DNA from: Candidatus Formimonas warabiya
GTDB taxonomy: Bacteria; Bacillota; Dehalobacteriia; Dehalobacteriales; Dehalobacteriaceae
NCBI RefSeq assembly: GCF_002777255.1
Contig: NZ_CP017634.1
Location: 2,678,903 to 2,742,902 of the forward strand
Direction: 5' to 3'
Length of the DNA: 64,000 nt
Program-made: the position numbers and the translations under genes
Shown here: positions 25,626 to 34,880 of the stretch, piece by piece
Layout: each line of letters opens with the position of its first letter
Position numbering within the stretch: the stretch's first letter is position 1
The notes under the pieces: model-generated
What the model was told of the DNA's origin: nothing
The model's database searches: none
Seen by the model: only the letters and a program-made list of their open reading frames with translations

Positions 25626-25735
25626 GTTGCACCTCCTCGTCAAATACTCGCCCCGTTTTGGTGGCCTCAACGGCACTTAAACCTGACAGATGCGGTTTTA
25701 AAACGCAACACACTGATTTTAGCACGGCAGCCTGT
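25626..25735 (-). promoter_or_regulatory. Probable L21 leader (autoregulatory mRNA element)
   Basis: The 110 bp between rng and rplU contain short complementary G/C-rich blocks (minus strand CCGCATCTGTCAGG..., GTGCCGTTGAGGCC..., AACGGGGCGAG) in the style of the Firmicute L21 leader family. The detailed fold was not computed. Confidence 0.4.
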
Positions 25736-25740
25736 TTTTG

Positions 25741-27432
25741 TCAAGGTGCGGATACCACGACAGCCTTGGCATAGGTACGGTAGATCCGGGTGATCTCCAC
25801 CCAGACCTCCTGACCCAGAAGGGCGCTGCCGCCTTCAATATCGATGACGAACCCTTCCACCCGGGCAATACCGTCAAAATTATGCCCGGCATGGGGTTCT
25901 TCCACTTTCACTTTAATCTTTTGGCCTATTTCCACCGGAACGGCCTGTTTTTCCATTTCTTCCAGGTCGTAAGCGGGCCGAATTAAGGTTTCTTCCATGC
26001 GCATCCCTGCCACGCCTTTAATGACAATCCGTTTGCCTGTGCGCTGTTCCAGGATGCGCAAATTGTGTCCCCCTGAGCCGATCAGGTAAGCCGCCACGGC
26101 CGGATTCGCCTCCACCAGAATGGCGGGGGCACCCGAGTATTCACTCACGGAGAGAATCTCTTTTTTGGCGGAAAGACTGACACTTTCCTCAGAAAGCACT
26201 TTCCCCTTTCCTTCGCAAAAGGGACAATCCTTCTGCAAAACATGGGTTAATCCCTGACCCACCTTTTTCCTGGTCATTTCTAACAGGCCTAACTGGGTAA
26301 ACCCCAGGATATTGGTTTTGGTTTTGTCCTTTTTGAGCTCGTTTTCCAGGGCCTGCAGCACCAAAGCTTTATGCTGGGGAATATCCATGTCGATAAAATC
26401 AATAATAATAATGCCTCCGATATTCCTCACCCTGAGCTGCCGGGCAATTTCCACCGTGGCCTCCAGATTGGTTTTGAGCACCGTATCGGAAAGATTGGTG
26501 GTGCCGACAAATTTGCCTGTATTGACATCGATGGCGGTGAGGGCTTCCATCTGGTCCACAATCAAATATCCCCCTGATTTTAACCAAACCTTGCGTTTTA
26601 AGGCCTTTTCCATTTGCGCCGGGATATCGTAAACGAAAAAGATATCCTTCACATCTTTGATCATGACCCGGTTTTTCAGGGTAGGCGCCGTCACATCCAA
26701 AATTTCCTGTATCTTCTCGTACCCTTCTTTGGAATTGACCAGCACCCGGTCCACATTTTCCGCTAAGGTGTCGCGGACAATGCGCTGCAACAGCTCCAGA
26801 TCCTTATGGATCAACTGGGGGGCGGAGCTGCGCAGGGCTTTGCTCTGCACCTTTTTCCACAGCTTCGCCAGCATTTTGATATCGGCGGCCAGTTCCTCCT
26901 GGGACATTCCTTCCGCCACCGTGCGTACAATCAGTCCCATCCCCTCAGGTTTCACCTGTTCCGCCAGCGCCTTCAGCCTCTTTCGTTCCGGCTCGGACTC
27001 GATGCGCCGGGAGATCCCCACATAATCAACGGTAGGCATCAGCACCACATACCGGCCCGGCAAAGTCAAATGGGTGGTCACTCTTGCTCCCTTTGTGCCA
27101 ATGGGCTCTTTGGCAATTTGGACTAAAATCTCCTGTCCTTCTTTGAGCACTTCTCCAATGGAATAGTGCCTCGGTTCGCCGTCCGCATCATCCTCCCCCA
27201 CCCGCTGAGGGACCGCCTCCTCCACATAGAGAAAACTGTTTTTTTCCAGTCCAATATCCACAAAGGCGGCCTGCATGCCAGGCAAGACATTTTCCACAAT
27301 CCCCTTGAAGATATTTCCAGCCAAGCGCTGGTTGCTGGACCTTTCCAAATAAATCTCCACCAGTTGTTGGTCTTCTACCACAGCCACTGCCGTTTCTTCG
27401 GGGTCCATTTTGATTAGTATCTCTTTATACAC
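25741..27432 (-). CDS. rng: Ribonuclease E/G family (RNase G)
   Basis: 563 aa. A GTG at 27432 is taken as start; GTG 27441 is the other choice. S1 domain around 38-120 (NIFKGIVENVLPGMQAAFVDIG), a DNase-like catalytic core with DFIDMDIPQHK (metal-binding Asp residues) and a CPFCEGKGKV zinc-link. It cleaves single-stranded RNA in 5S/16S rRNA processing and mRNA decay. It precedes rplU as in many Clostridia. Confidence 0.92.
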   Translation of the reverse strand: MYKEILIKMDPEETAVAVVEDQQLVEIYLERSSNQRLAGNIFKGIVENVLPGMQAAFVDIGLEKNSFLYVEEAVPQRVGEDDADGEPRHYSIGEVLKEGQEILVQIAKEPIGTKGARVTTHLTLPGRYVVLMPTVDYVGISRRIESEPERKRLKALAEQVKPEGMGLIVRTVAEGMSQEELAADIKMLAKLWKKVQSKALRSSAPQLIHKDLELLQRIVRDTLAENVDRVLVNSKEGYEKIQEILDVTAPTLKNRVMIKDVKDIFFVYDIPAQMEKALKRKVWLKSGGYLIVDQMEALTAIDVNTGKFVGTTNLSDTVLKTNLEATVEIARQLRVRNIGGIIIIDFIDMDIPQHKALVLQALENELKKDKTKTNILGFTQLGLLEMTRKKVGQGLTHVLQKDCPFCEGKGKVLSEESVSLSAKKEILSVSEYSGAPAILVEANPAVAAYLIGSGGHNLRILEQRTGKRIVIKGVAGMRMEETLIRPAYDLEEMEKQAVPVEIGQKIKVKVEEPHAGHNFDGIARVEGFVIDIEGGSALLGQEVWVEITRIYRTYAKAVVVSAP

Positions 27433-27526
27433 GCGAAACACATCCTAGAAACTTATTTCAGGTCCCGGGTACGGTTGACCGTTTTCAGGACCAAATTACC
27501 TGAAAGAAGATGCTCCAAACCGGAAA

Positions 27527-28201
27527 TCACCAGGGTGCCACCTTTTCTCCCCCGACATTTCTGATAAATAACCCGGTCCGGGTAATAGCCCCCATTTCCC
27601 CCTCTAAAGCTAAAGCGGTAATCACTTCTCCCGGCCTGACGTTTCCTTCGTTTCCCACGGCTACATCCATATGAAACAGGGCCCCTTCCGGAAGAGCCTG
27701 GGCGGTGAGAGAGAAGATCCCGGGCCGGATGTCATAGGTTTTCCTTCCCTTGGGAGAAACTCTCTCCACGACGATTTCTTTTTTGTCAAATAAACGATCC
27801 ATTTTTTGATCCAATTCTTCCTGGGTAAAAGGGAAGGGAGATTGGACCATCACCCGGTAAGAAGCACAATTAATCACAGCCATTAAAGGAGGCGATGCGG
27901 GGGAGATTTCCCTCGTTTCCTTGATCACAAGACCGCATGGGCATTGTTCCTGAAGGCGCTGCCGAAAATCGGCGGGAGGTACATACCGGTCCAATTCTAC
28001 GTCGAAGTATTCACATTCACTTGCCAGGCCTACCGCCCGGGCAGAGCCGAAGGCTATTTTGGGATGGGGATTAAATCCTTGGGAAAAGGCAACAGGAAGA
28101 TCGGCTCTTCTCAGGGCCCTTTCCAAAACCTTTAACAAATCCAAATGGGACAGGAATCTGATCCTTCCTGTCACTTCAAAGCAAGAGCGCAGCAGTATCA
28201 T
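27527..28201 (-). CDS. TIGR03936 family (DUF2344) radical-SAM-associated protein
   Basis: 224 aa. ATG 28201 overlaps the preceding stop and has GGAGG; the longer frame lies inside the upstream gene. Signature blocks: RIRFLSHLDLLKVLERALRRADLPVAFSQGFNPHPK. It is always paired with TIGR03960 and in some species fused to it. Function is unproven; an RNA-modification role has been suggested for the pair. Confidence 0.88.
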   Translation of the reverse strand: MILLRSCFEVTGRIRFLSHLDLLKVLERALRRADLPVAFSQGFNPHPKIAFGSARAVGLASECEYFDVELDRYVPPADFRQRLQEQCPCGLVIKETREISPASPPLMAVINCASYRVMVQSPFPFTQEELDQKMDRLFDKKEIVVERVSPKGRKTYDIRPGIFSLTAQALPEGALFHMDVAVGNEGNVRPGEVITALALEGEMGAITRTGLFIRNVGGEKVAPW

Positions 28202-30066
28202 GACTTCTCCTCCATGATTTCCGGCTTGATGTCCAGCTGGGGGCATACCCCGCAACCATGGCAGGAATTCGTCCGGCAGTCCGGTGTTTTCTCGCCTGCA
28301 AGGGCCAACCGGTACTCCTTTATTAACCATGCCTTGGAGACGCCGCTGGACAGATGGTCCCAAGGCAATATTTCCTCAAAATCGAACCGGCGGTTGGCAA
28401 AAAACTCCGGATCAAGGCCGCAGGACGTAAAGGCCTGGAGCCAAGCAGGATAGTTAAAATGCTCCGACCAGCCGTCAAATTTGCACCCCAAGCGCCAGGC
28501 TTGCTCTAAAACAGGACCCAGCCGCCTGTCCCCCCGGGCAAAAGCCGCCTCTAAAAAACTGACTTCCACGTCGTGATAATTTAAAGTAACATTCTTCATG
28601 GTACGGATTTTTTCTTTTAAATATTGCTGCTTCTCCTTGAGCACATTTCTCGCTTGTTGTCCCTCCCACTGAAAAGCCGTATGGGCTTTAGGGACAAAGG
28701 AGGAAACACTGACGGTAATCTTGATCGGTTTCCTGATCCCTGCCGGTTTCGCTTTCCGGCCCACAGATAATATTTTTCCGGCCAGGTCCACAATCCCGTC
28801 CAGGTCTTCAAAGGTTTCCGTAGGCAGCCCGATCATAAAATAAAGCTTCAGGGAAGTCCATCCCTGGGAAAAAGCGGCCGCTGCAGTTTCCAGGATATTT
28901 TCTTCTGTAACCCCTTTATTGATCACATCCCGTAAACGCTGGGTGCCCGCTTCAGGGGCAAAGGTGAGCCCGCTTTTCCTTACCTGCTGGACCTCCCGGG
29001 CCAGGTTCACGGAAAAAGCATCTACTCTCAGGGAAGGCAGGGAAACCCCGATGCCTTTTTCTCTGAATCTGGCAATCAACTCTTTAATCAACGGTTCAAT
29101 GCAGGTATAATCTGCTGAACTCAAAGAAGTTAGGGCAATTTCGTCATACCCGGTGGCCCCCACTAAAGCCTCCGCCTGGGCTAATAATTTGTTCATGTTT
29201 CGTTCCCGGACCGGCCGGTAAACCACGCCCGCCTGGCAGAAACGGCAGCCCCGCGAACAGCCCCGTAAAACCTCCAGCATCACCCGGTCATGAATGGTCT
29301 CTGTGTAGGGGACTAAGGTCTTGGGGGGGAATTCCGCCTCGGAGAAATTGTTTAAGACCCGTTTGTACACCAGGGCCGGCACATCATCTTCCACCGGTTG
29401 AACCTCCCTCAGGATCCCATTGGCATCAAACTGGGGCCGGTAAAATTCCGGTACATAAACCCCTTTAATTTGGGCGGCATTTTTCAAAAAAATTCTCTTA
29501 TCAAAAGGTTCCCCTTCCCTTTTGGTCTTTTTGATCAGGTCCATGATCTCCAGAATCACTTCTTCCCCTTCACCCAAAACAAAAAAATCCATAAAATCCG
29601 CCAAAGGTTCCGGGTTATAGGCACAGGGCCCCCCTGCCATCACCAGGGGGTACTGGTTTCCCCGGTCTTTTGTTTTCAGAGGGATCCCGGACAGATCCAG
29701 CATATTAAGAATATTGGTGTAGCTCATTTCATACTGGAGGGTAAAACCCAACACATCAAAGGTATGAAGGGGCCGGTATGATTCCAGGCTGAACAAGGGA
29801 ACATGATGGGTCCGCATCAGCTCTTCCATATCCACCATAGGCGCAAAAGCTCTCTCCATTAAAAATTCCTGGCGCTGGTTTACCACATGATACAACAGGC
29901 GCAGGCCCAGATGGGACATGCCCACCTCATAGAGATCAGGGAAGAGAAAAGCCGATTTTACCGTGCATGCTTCCCAGTCCTTTTTGACGATATTCCACTC
30001 ATCCCCCATATACTGGCTGGGTTTAGTTACCTTGGGCAGTATCTTTTCTTCGATCAATGTCTGCAT
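28198..30066 (-). CDS. TIGR03960 family B12-binding-domain radical SAM protein
   Basis: 622 aa. The start at 30066 has GGAGG 6 nt away. B12-binding-like N-terminal half (about 50-220; YEVGMSHLGLRLLYHVVN, GGPCAYNPEPLADF) and a radical SAM core with RGCSRGCRFCQAGV (three Cys). Distantly related to MiaB-like and tRNA/rRNA-modifying enzymes; reaction unknown. Overlaps the TIGR03936 partner gene by 4 bp. Confidence 0.88.
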   Translation of the reverse strand: MQTLIEEKILPKVTKPSQYMGDEWNIVKKDWEACTVKSAFLFPDLYEVGMSHLGLRLLYHVVNQRQEFLMERAFAPMVDMEELMRTHHVPLFSLESYRPLHTFDVLGFTLQYEMSYTNILNMLDLSGIPLKTKDRGNQYPLVMAGGPCAYNPEPLADFMDFFVLGEGEEVILEIMDLIKKTKREGEPFDKRIFLKNAAQIKGVYVPEFYRPQFDANGILREVQPVEDDVPALVYKRVLNNFSEAEFPPKTLVPYTETIHDRVMLEVLRGCSRGCRFCQAGVVYRPVRERNMNKLLAQAEALVGATGYDEIALTSLSSADYTCIEPLIKELIARFREKGIGVSLPSLRVDAFSVNLAREVQQVRKSGLTFAPEAGTQRLRDVINKGVTEENILETAAAAFSQGWTSLKLYFMIGLPTETFEDLDGIVDLAGKILSVGRKAKPAGIRKPIKITVSVSSFVPKAHTAFQWEGQQARNVLKEKQQYLKEKIRTMKNVTLNYHDVEVSFLEAAFARGDRRLGPVLEQAWRLGCKFDGWSEHFNYPAWLQAFTSCGLDPEFFANRRFDFEEILPWDHLSSGVSKAWLIKEYRLALAGEKTPDCRTNSCHGCGVCPQLDIKPEIMEEKS

Positions 30067-30188
30067 TTTTTCCTCCGAACATTCCTTAATCCTCTTCATA
30101 GTATGGCACGTTTTTATCGATTTACTATCCGATAAGACAATTCAAATTATTTTTAATAATTTTCAACAGAAAGGGAGAAAATTCCTCC

Positions 30189-31073
30189 TCAGTTTCCGGT
30201 CTTGTTTAAAACTTCCTCTAGGGTGATGTGCATACCTCCTTTTAACGCTTCCCGAATCACCGTTTTTTCTGTAATAAACCCCAGGAGCTTGCCTTCATCA
30301 TCCAGGACACCAATTAAATAATATTGATGGGGCACCAGCTTTTCGATGATCTGTCTTAATCTGACCCGGGACATAGCCACCACCACCACCGCCGGTAAAT
30401 GCCCTTCCCGGTCGATTTCCTTATCTTTTCGGGTGAGATAACGCATAAAACTTAAAAAGGCCCATTTTTTTTCCTGTCTGGCCACGTAATATAAATATCC
30501 GGCAATCAACCACCAGTGAAAATTGGACCAGGACTGGAAGACTGCCCAGGTGCCGAAAAGGAAAAAAAGGGCCGCACAAAACTGGCCTAAGGTAGAAACC
30601 AGCCTGGCTGCATAAAAAAAGCCGGTCCATCGCGCTAAAATGGCCCGGCATATTCTCCCCCCATCAAAGGGCCAAACAGGGATGAGATTAAAAAGCCCCA
30701 TTAATACCGTCACTTGGATCAGGAAGTAAAAGACATCCCCATTTCCCAGCTGAAAGTGCAGGGCCAACCAAAAAAAAGCCCCTAAAATAAAATTGATCAA
30801 AGGTCCCAGGGCAGCAATGGCTATTTCCTTATTTAAGCTATAAAGATGAGCCTGTTTCATGCGGGCCACTGCACCAAAGGGAAACAGCTCAACGGACTCG
30901 ACACCGATTCCCCAAAAAAGGGCCAGTCCTACATGGCCGATTTCATGGATCAGGACGACGGCGAAAACCATTAATGCTTTATCCAACAGGCCCACAAAGT
31001 AATAAACAAGGAGTAATGCCAGTAAATAATTAGATACTTTAAGCTCAATCCCTCGGACACGCCCTATTCTCAT
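30189..31073 (-). CDS. spoIVFB: Site-2 metalloprotease SpoIVFB
   Basis: 294 aa (MRIGRVRG start; a GTG 4 codons upstream is possible). HEIGH zinc motif in LIHEIGHVGLA, second site NLIPVWPFDGGRI, about six membrane segments and a C-terminal CBS-like domain. It cleaves pro-sigma-K in the mother cell in sporulation. It follows the SpoIVFA-like gene, 46 bp apart. Confidence 0.92.
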   Translation of the reverse strand: MRIGRVRGIELKVSNYLLALLLVYYFVGLLDKALMVFAVVLIHEIGHVGLALFWGIGVESVELFPFGAVARMKQAHLYSLNKEIAIAALGPLINFILGAFFWLALHFQLGNGDVFYFLIQVTVLMGLFNLIPVWPFDGGRICRAILARWTGFFYAARLVSTLGQFCAALFFLFGTWAVFQSWSNFHWWLIAGYLYYVARQEKKWAFLSFMRYLTRKDKEIDREGHLPAVVVVAMSRVRLRQIIEKLVPHQYYLIGVLDDEGKLLGFITEKTVIREALKGGMHITLEEVLNKTGN

Positions 31074-31119
31074 ATTCAGCCACACTCATTTAAACAGTTT
31101 TTCCGGACCATGAAAAGCC

Positions 31120-31758
31120 TTAAATACCATTCCTGTTACTGCGCAAATAGTTTAAAGGGTCAACCGGGGTACCCTTTACCCGGATTTCAAAATAAACCTG
31201 GGATTGACCTGCCTCCCCGATCGGCTCCCCTTGTTTAATTTGCTGGCCCTGGTGCACCAATACCCGGCCTAGATTTCCGTAAATACTGCTTAATTCCGGA
31301 TTATGGAGAATCGTAATATGATAGCCTTGCCCCCCATCCCCTGTGATATCCTGCACGGTGCCGGCTGCTGCAGCCTTGACGGGCTGTATCTTTTGGGCCT
31401 TAATATCTATCCCTCCGTGCCATTCTTTTTTTTGATCATTTCCCGAAACATCCCAGCCAAAATTTTTTACCACAATACCGGACACGGGCAAGACCATTTG
31501 TTCATTGCCCCCCGTATTCTCCGGCTGTAGATGAATTACTTCCTGGATCGCCGGCATCCAATCATTTTGGGGAGAAAGTGCCGAGGTAACAAAATTACGG
31601 ACCATTTCCCCCAAGGGACTCCCGGTGCCGATCAATCCCCAGATAATGGCGCAGGCCCATAACGAAACCACTAGCTGCCAAACCCACCTTTTTTTGAACC
31701 TTTTGTGAAGGGAAGGTATGGGCGTGAAACCAAAGTTTTTTTTCACTTTAACAGGCAC
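31120..31758 (-). CDS. spoIVFA: SpoIVFA-like membrane protein with degenerate LytM (M23) domain
   Basis: 212 aa. The GTG at 31758 is chosen because AAGGGGGG lies 6 nt upstream, inside the longer frame. One membrane helix (WQLVVSLWACAIIWGLI), then an M23 domain in which EWHGGIDI keeps a His/Asp pair but the second HxH is YFEIR, so the peptidase site is broken. This fits SpoIVFA, which holds and inhibits SpoIVFB. Confidence 0.82.
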   Translation of the reverse strand: MPVKVKKNFGFTPIPSLHKRFKKRWVWQLVVSLWACAIIWGLIGTGSPLGEMVRNFVTSALSPQNDWMPAIQEVIHLQPENTGGNEQMVLPVSGIVVKNFGWDVSGNDQKKEWHGGIDIKAQKIQPVKAAAAGTVQDITGDGGQGYHITILHNPELSSIYGNLGRVLVHQGQQIKQGEPIGEAGQSQVYFEIRVKGTPVDPLNYLRSNRNGI

Positions 31759-31827
31759 TGTAAACCCCCCTTGGACATGCAAATCTTGGTAATATATATA
31801 TTTGTCCAGAAGGAAGTTTATGAATAG

Positions 31828-31854
31828 AAAAAAGCCCTTGATAGGGCTTTTTTC
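31828..31854. terminator. Bidirectional terminator between spoIVFA and rodA
   Basis: AAAAAAGCCCTT / AGGGCTTTTTT with a 3-nt loop, T-rich on both sides. Confidence 0.85.
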
Positions 31855-31907
31855 GGCATGCCGATACCGTTACCGGAACCGGGGAAAAAGATTAATGGTC
31901 AATTTTT

Positions 31908-33068
31908 TTAGAACAGAAGCTGCTGTTTACGTAGATTCACACTCAAAACCAATCCCATAGAAATCATATTGGTTAACATGCCGCTTCCTCCATAGGTGAG
32001 AAAGGGCAAGGGAATACCGGTTACCGGCATAATGCCGATGGTCATGCCCACATTCACCAGGATCTGAAAAGCCAGCATGGATGCTACGCCCACCACAATT
32101 AATGTGCCGAAAGTGTCTCGAGCATCCTTGGCAATGAGAATCATGCGCCAAAGAAGGAAAAAATAAATTAAGAGGATGAGGCAGCTGCCTACAAAACCCA
32201 GTTCCTCGCCTACGGTAGAAAAGATAAAGTCTGTATGGTGTTCCGGGAGAAAGTTTCCTTGTACTTGAGACCCCTGCCGGTAACCCTTTCCCCAGAAACC
32301 TCCTGAACCTATGGCCACCTGGGATTGAATCACATGATACCCGGCCCCCAAAGGGTCCATATTAGGATTGACAAAAATAATCAGACGCATCAGCTGGTAG
32401 GATTTCAAGGGTAACGGAATGGGAAGCTCTTCCGGGGGCTTTTGAAACCCGTCTGTGGCAAAAAAAAGTACCCCGAAGATCAGCGCAGCCACTAAAAAAA
32501 TGCCTGCCACCATGATCAGGATGATTTTGGGATTGGCTCCCCCCACCCATAACATGCCGAACATAATTGCCAGAAAGACCAAAGAAGTACCCAAATCCGG
32601 CTGCTTTAAGATTAAACCCATGGGGATGCCGATAAAAAGCAAGCAAGGAATAATATCCTGAAATCTTTCCAGGTAGCCCTGGCGCTTGGCCAGCAAACAG
32701 GCAAAGCTGACAATAATGGCAATTTTGGCAAACTCAGAAGGCTGCAGGTCAAAAAAGCCCAAACTGATCCACCGTTGCGCCCCCTTTGCCTCATATCCCA
32801 TGATAAAAACCGACACTAAAAGAATCAGATTGAAAATATAGAGGTAATTACCGATGCGCTTGAAAAAAGAATAGTCAAAAACAGCCACAAAGACCATCAC
32901 GCAGAACCCAACAAAGATCCATAATAATTGTTTTTTCACAAAATAATATTGATCTTGAAATACGTTGGCCGAAGCGCTTTTTAAAACGGTGAGGCTGATT
33001 AACATAATCGTGACGAGAAGTCCCAAAAAAATCCAGTCTATATTTTTCAGCAATTTGGCATGAAACAT
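31908..33068 (-). CDS. rodA: SEDS peptidoglycan polymerase (RodA)
   Basis: 386 aa. ATG 33068 has GGAGG; the open frame upstream has none. About ten membrane segments, and the SEDS family blocks GAQRWISLG, FDLQPSEFAKI, KQPDLGTSLV and TGIPLPFLTYGGS. It polymerises glycan strands with PBP2 in cell elongation, in line with the nearby mrdA-mreBCD genes. FtsW or SpoVE is the alternative. Confidence 0.9.
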   Translation of the reverse strand: MFHAKLLKNIDWIFLGLLVTIMLISLTVLKSASANVFQDQYYFVKKQLLWIFVGFCVMVFVAVFDYSFFKRIGNYLYIFNLILLVSVFIMGYEAKGAQRWISLGFFDLQPSEFAKIAIIVSFACLLAKRQGYLERFQDIIPCLLFIGIPMGLILKQPDLGTSLVFLAIMFGMLWVGGANPKIILIMVAGIFLVAALIFGVLFFATDGFQKPPEELPIPLPLKSYQLMRLIIFVNPNMDPLGAGYHVIQSQVAIGSGGFWGKGYRQGSQVQGNFLPEHHTDFIFSTVGEELGFVGSCLILLIYFFLLWRMILIAKDARDTFGTLIVVGVASMLAFQILVNVGMTIGIMPVTGIPLPFLTYGGSGMLTNMISMGLVLSVNLRKQQLLF

Positions 33069-33184
33069 AAAAAGTCCTCCATAGTCTCTAACTTCCCTTA
33101 TTATAAGGGGAATAAGAGACCGGAACAAGGTAAAGTTGGTAATTTCGTTCTGAGAAATTTGTGGAAAAAAAAGCTCTAAATAAA

Positions 33185-33255
33185 AATATAAGCCTGCTCC
33201 CAAACACCCAACTGCACAAGTTCGTTAGGAGTTGCGCTGAAACAGGCTTAAAGCG
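33185..33255 (-). terminator. Terminator after minE
   Basis: AAGCCTG / CAGGCTT outer arms and a CAACT/AGTTG inner pair enclose about 60 nt, with a T-rich tract downstream on the minus strand. It lies 20 bp after the minE stop. Confidence 0.5.
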
Positions 33256-33275
33256 TCTATGCAAAGGAATCAAAC

Positions 33276-33551
33276 TTATGACATTTGCCGCCTAATACCC
33301 AGAATGGGAATATTTGCCACCAGGGCAACAGAGTCATCGGCAGCATTTAAAGATACTTCCAGAGCAGTCTGATCAATTTCTAAATACTTATTGATCACTG
33401 TAATCAGCTCTTCTTTTAGTGCTTCAACAATTTGTGGAGAGACATTCGCCCGGTCATGGACCAATACTAAGCGCAAACGCTCTTTCGCAACATTTTTGCT
33501 GTTCCCGTTTTCTCTCCCGAAGAACCGGTTCAAAAAATCCCCAAGGTTCAT
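33276..33551 (-). CDS. minE: Cell division topological factor MinE
   Basis: 91 aa. N-terminal MinD-binding part with RLRLVLVHDRANVSP, then the topological domain LEVSLNAADDSVALVANIPI. With MinD it oscillates to keep division at mid-cell. Directly follows minD (14 bp). Confidence 0.95.
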   Translation of the reverse strand: MNLGDFLNRFFGRENGNSKNVAKERLRLVLVHDRANVSPQIVEALKEELITVINKYLEIDQTALEVSLNAADDSVALVANIPILGIRRQMS

Positions 33552-33565
33552 CTCTCCTACCTCCT

Positions 33566-34360
33566 TTACGATCTTGTGACAAAACGTTTAATTTTTTCAA
33601 ACCAACTGGTATTCGGTTCCAAATTCAGTAAAGGAATCTCTTCTCCTAAAATTCTCCGCGTAATATTCTGAAAGGCCATGCCCGCCCGGGAGGTTTTGTC
33701 AAGTACAGCCGGTTCGCCCCGGTTGGTAGAAACAACGATAAATTCATCATCCGGCACCACCCCTAAAAGATCAATGGCCAAAATGTCAATCATGTCTTCA
33801 ATACTCATCATATCGCCTTTTTTAACCATCTGGGGCCTAATTCTATTGATCACCAGCTTGGGATTTTTTAATCCTGCCGCTTCCAGAAGTCCGATAATGC
33901 GGTCTGCATCCCGGACGGCCGACACTTCGGGAGTTGATACGACAACAGCGCTTTCCGCCCCGGCAATGGCATTCTTGAACCCTTGTTCAATTCCCGCCGG
34001 GCAGTCTACCACTACAAAATCAAACTCTTCCTTCAGATCTGCGCACAATTTTTTCATTTGCTCTTCCGATACCGCCGTTTTATCTTTTGTCTGGGCAGCC
34101 GGCAGCAAAAACAAGCTGTCAAACCTTTTGTCTTTGATCAATGCCTGTTTCATGCGGCAATTTTCATGCACCACATCCACGATATCGTAGACAATGCGGT
34201 TTTCTAACCCCATCACCACATCTAAGTTTCTTAGTCCAATATCGGTATCCACCAATACCACCTTTTTTCCCAACAATGCCAGTCCGGTGCCAATATTCGC
34301 CGTCGCGGTGGTCTTCCCCACGCCGCCTTTACCGGAAGTAATCACTAATACTTCTCCCAT
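33566..34360 (-). CDS. minD: Septum site-determining ATPase MinD
   Basis: 264 aa. Deviant Walker A GKGGVGKTTATANIG, DTDIGLRNLDVVMGLENR, and a C-terminal amphipathic helix (SWFEKIKRFVTRS) for membrane binding. Lies between minC' and minE. Confidence 0.96.
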   Translation of the reverse strand: MGEVLVITSGKGGVGKTTATANIGTGLALLGKKVVLVDTDIGLRNLDVVMGLENRIVYDIVDVVHENCRMKQALIKDKRFDSLFLLPAAQTKDKTAVSEEQMKKLCADLKEEFDFVVVDCPAGIEQGFKNAIAGAESAVVVSTPEVSAVRDADRIIGLLEAAGLKNPKLVINRIRPQMVKKGDMMSIEDMIDILAIDLLGVVPDDEFIVVSTNRGEPAVLDKTSRAGMAFQNITRRILGEEIPLLNLEPNTSWFEKIKRFVTRS

Positions 34361-34400
34361 TCAACATGCTCCTCTCCCAAATTGTCCTTGTTTCACCGCA

Positions 34401-34769
34401 TTATCTTGGAGACTGGTATTTTTCGATAATGAGCATCCCATCTTTAATTCTTGCCGTTTCAGGATTTTCCGGGCAAGGCCTGTCCCCGTCAGGCGCTCGT
34501 GAGATGAAGTTGCCGATGCGCAGCTGGGTAGGATTTAAATAAAAGGCTGTGATGGTTGCTGATTCATTGCCCGAGGCACCTGCATGGATCACGCCTCTGG
34601 CCGTGCCCATAATAATCACATGGCCGCCGGCAACAATCTCCGCACCTGGATTCACATCGCCTAATACTACCACGTTGCCGGAATGCTTGATGCTTTGGCC
34701 GGATCTTAAGGTTTTCTGCAATAACAGGGTATTTTCCCCCATTGCGCCATCAAGCATTTCTTTTCCCAT
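34401..34769 (-). CDS. minC: MinC C-terminal domain only
   Basis: 122 aa with a clear AGGAGG site. Only the beta-helix dimerisation domain of MinC is present (LRSGQSIKHSGNVVVLGDVNPGAEIVAGGHVIIMGTARGVIHAG). The N-terminal FtsZ-inhibiting domain of about 100 residues is missing, and no coding stretch upstream (34770-34880) could supply it. It should still bind MinD but not act on FtsZ on its own. Confidence 0.88.
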   Translation of the reverse strand: MGKEMLDGAMGENTLLLQKTLRSGQSIKHSGNVVVLGDVNPGAEIVAGGHVIIMGTARGVIHAGASGNESATITAFYLNPTQLRIGNFISRAPDGDRPCPENPETARIKDGMLIIEKYQSPR

Positions 34770-34880
34770 GTCCGTTCCTCCTGTGGTGCGCGTAATCTAA
34801 AGAAAAACCTTGAGGTAAAATTCTACAAAATTAGGCGTAAATCCTCCCTGCGCTGGAAAAAAACTCAAGAAGACATTCAC

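Noticed and set aside
31120..31758. Active M23 endopeptidase
   Set aside because: The second metal-site HxH is lost (YFEIR), and the gene stands before spoIVFB, so SpoIVFA fits better.
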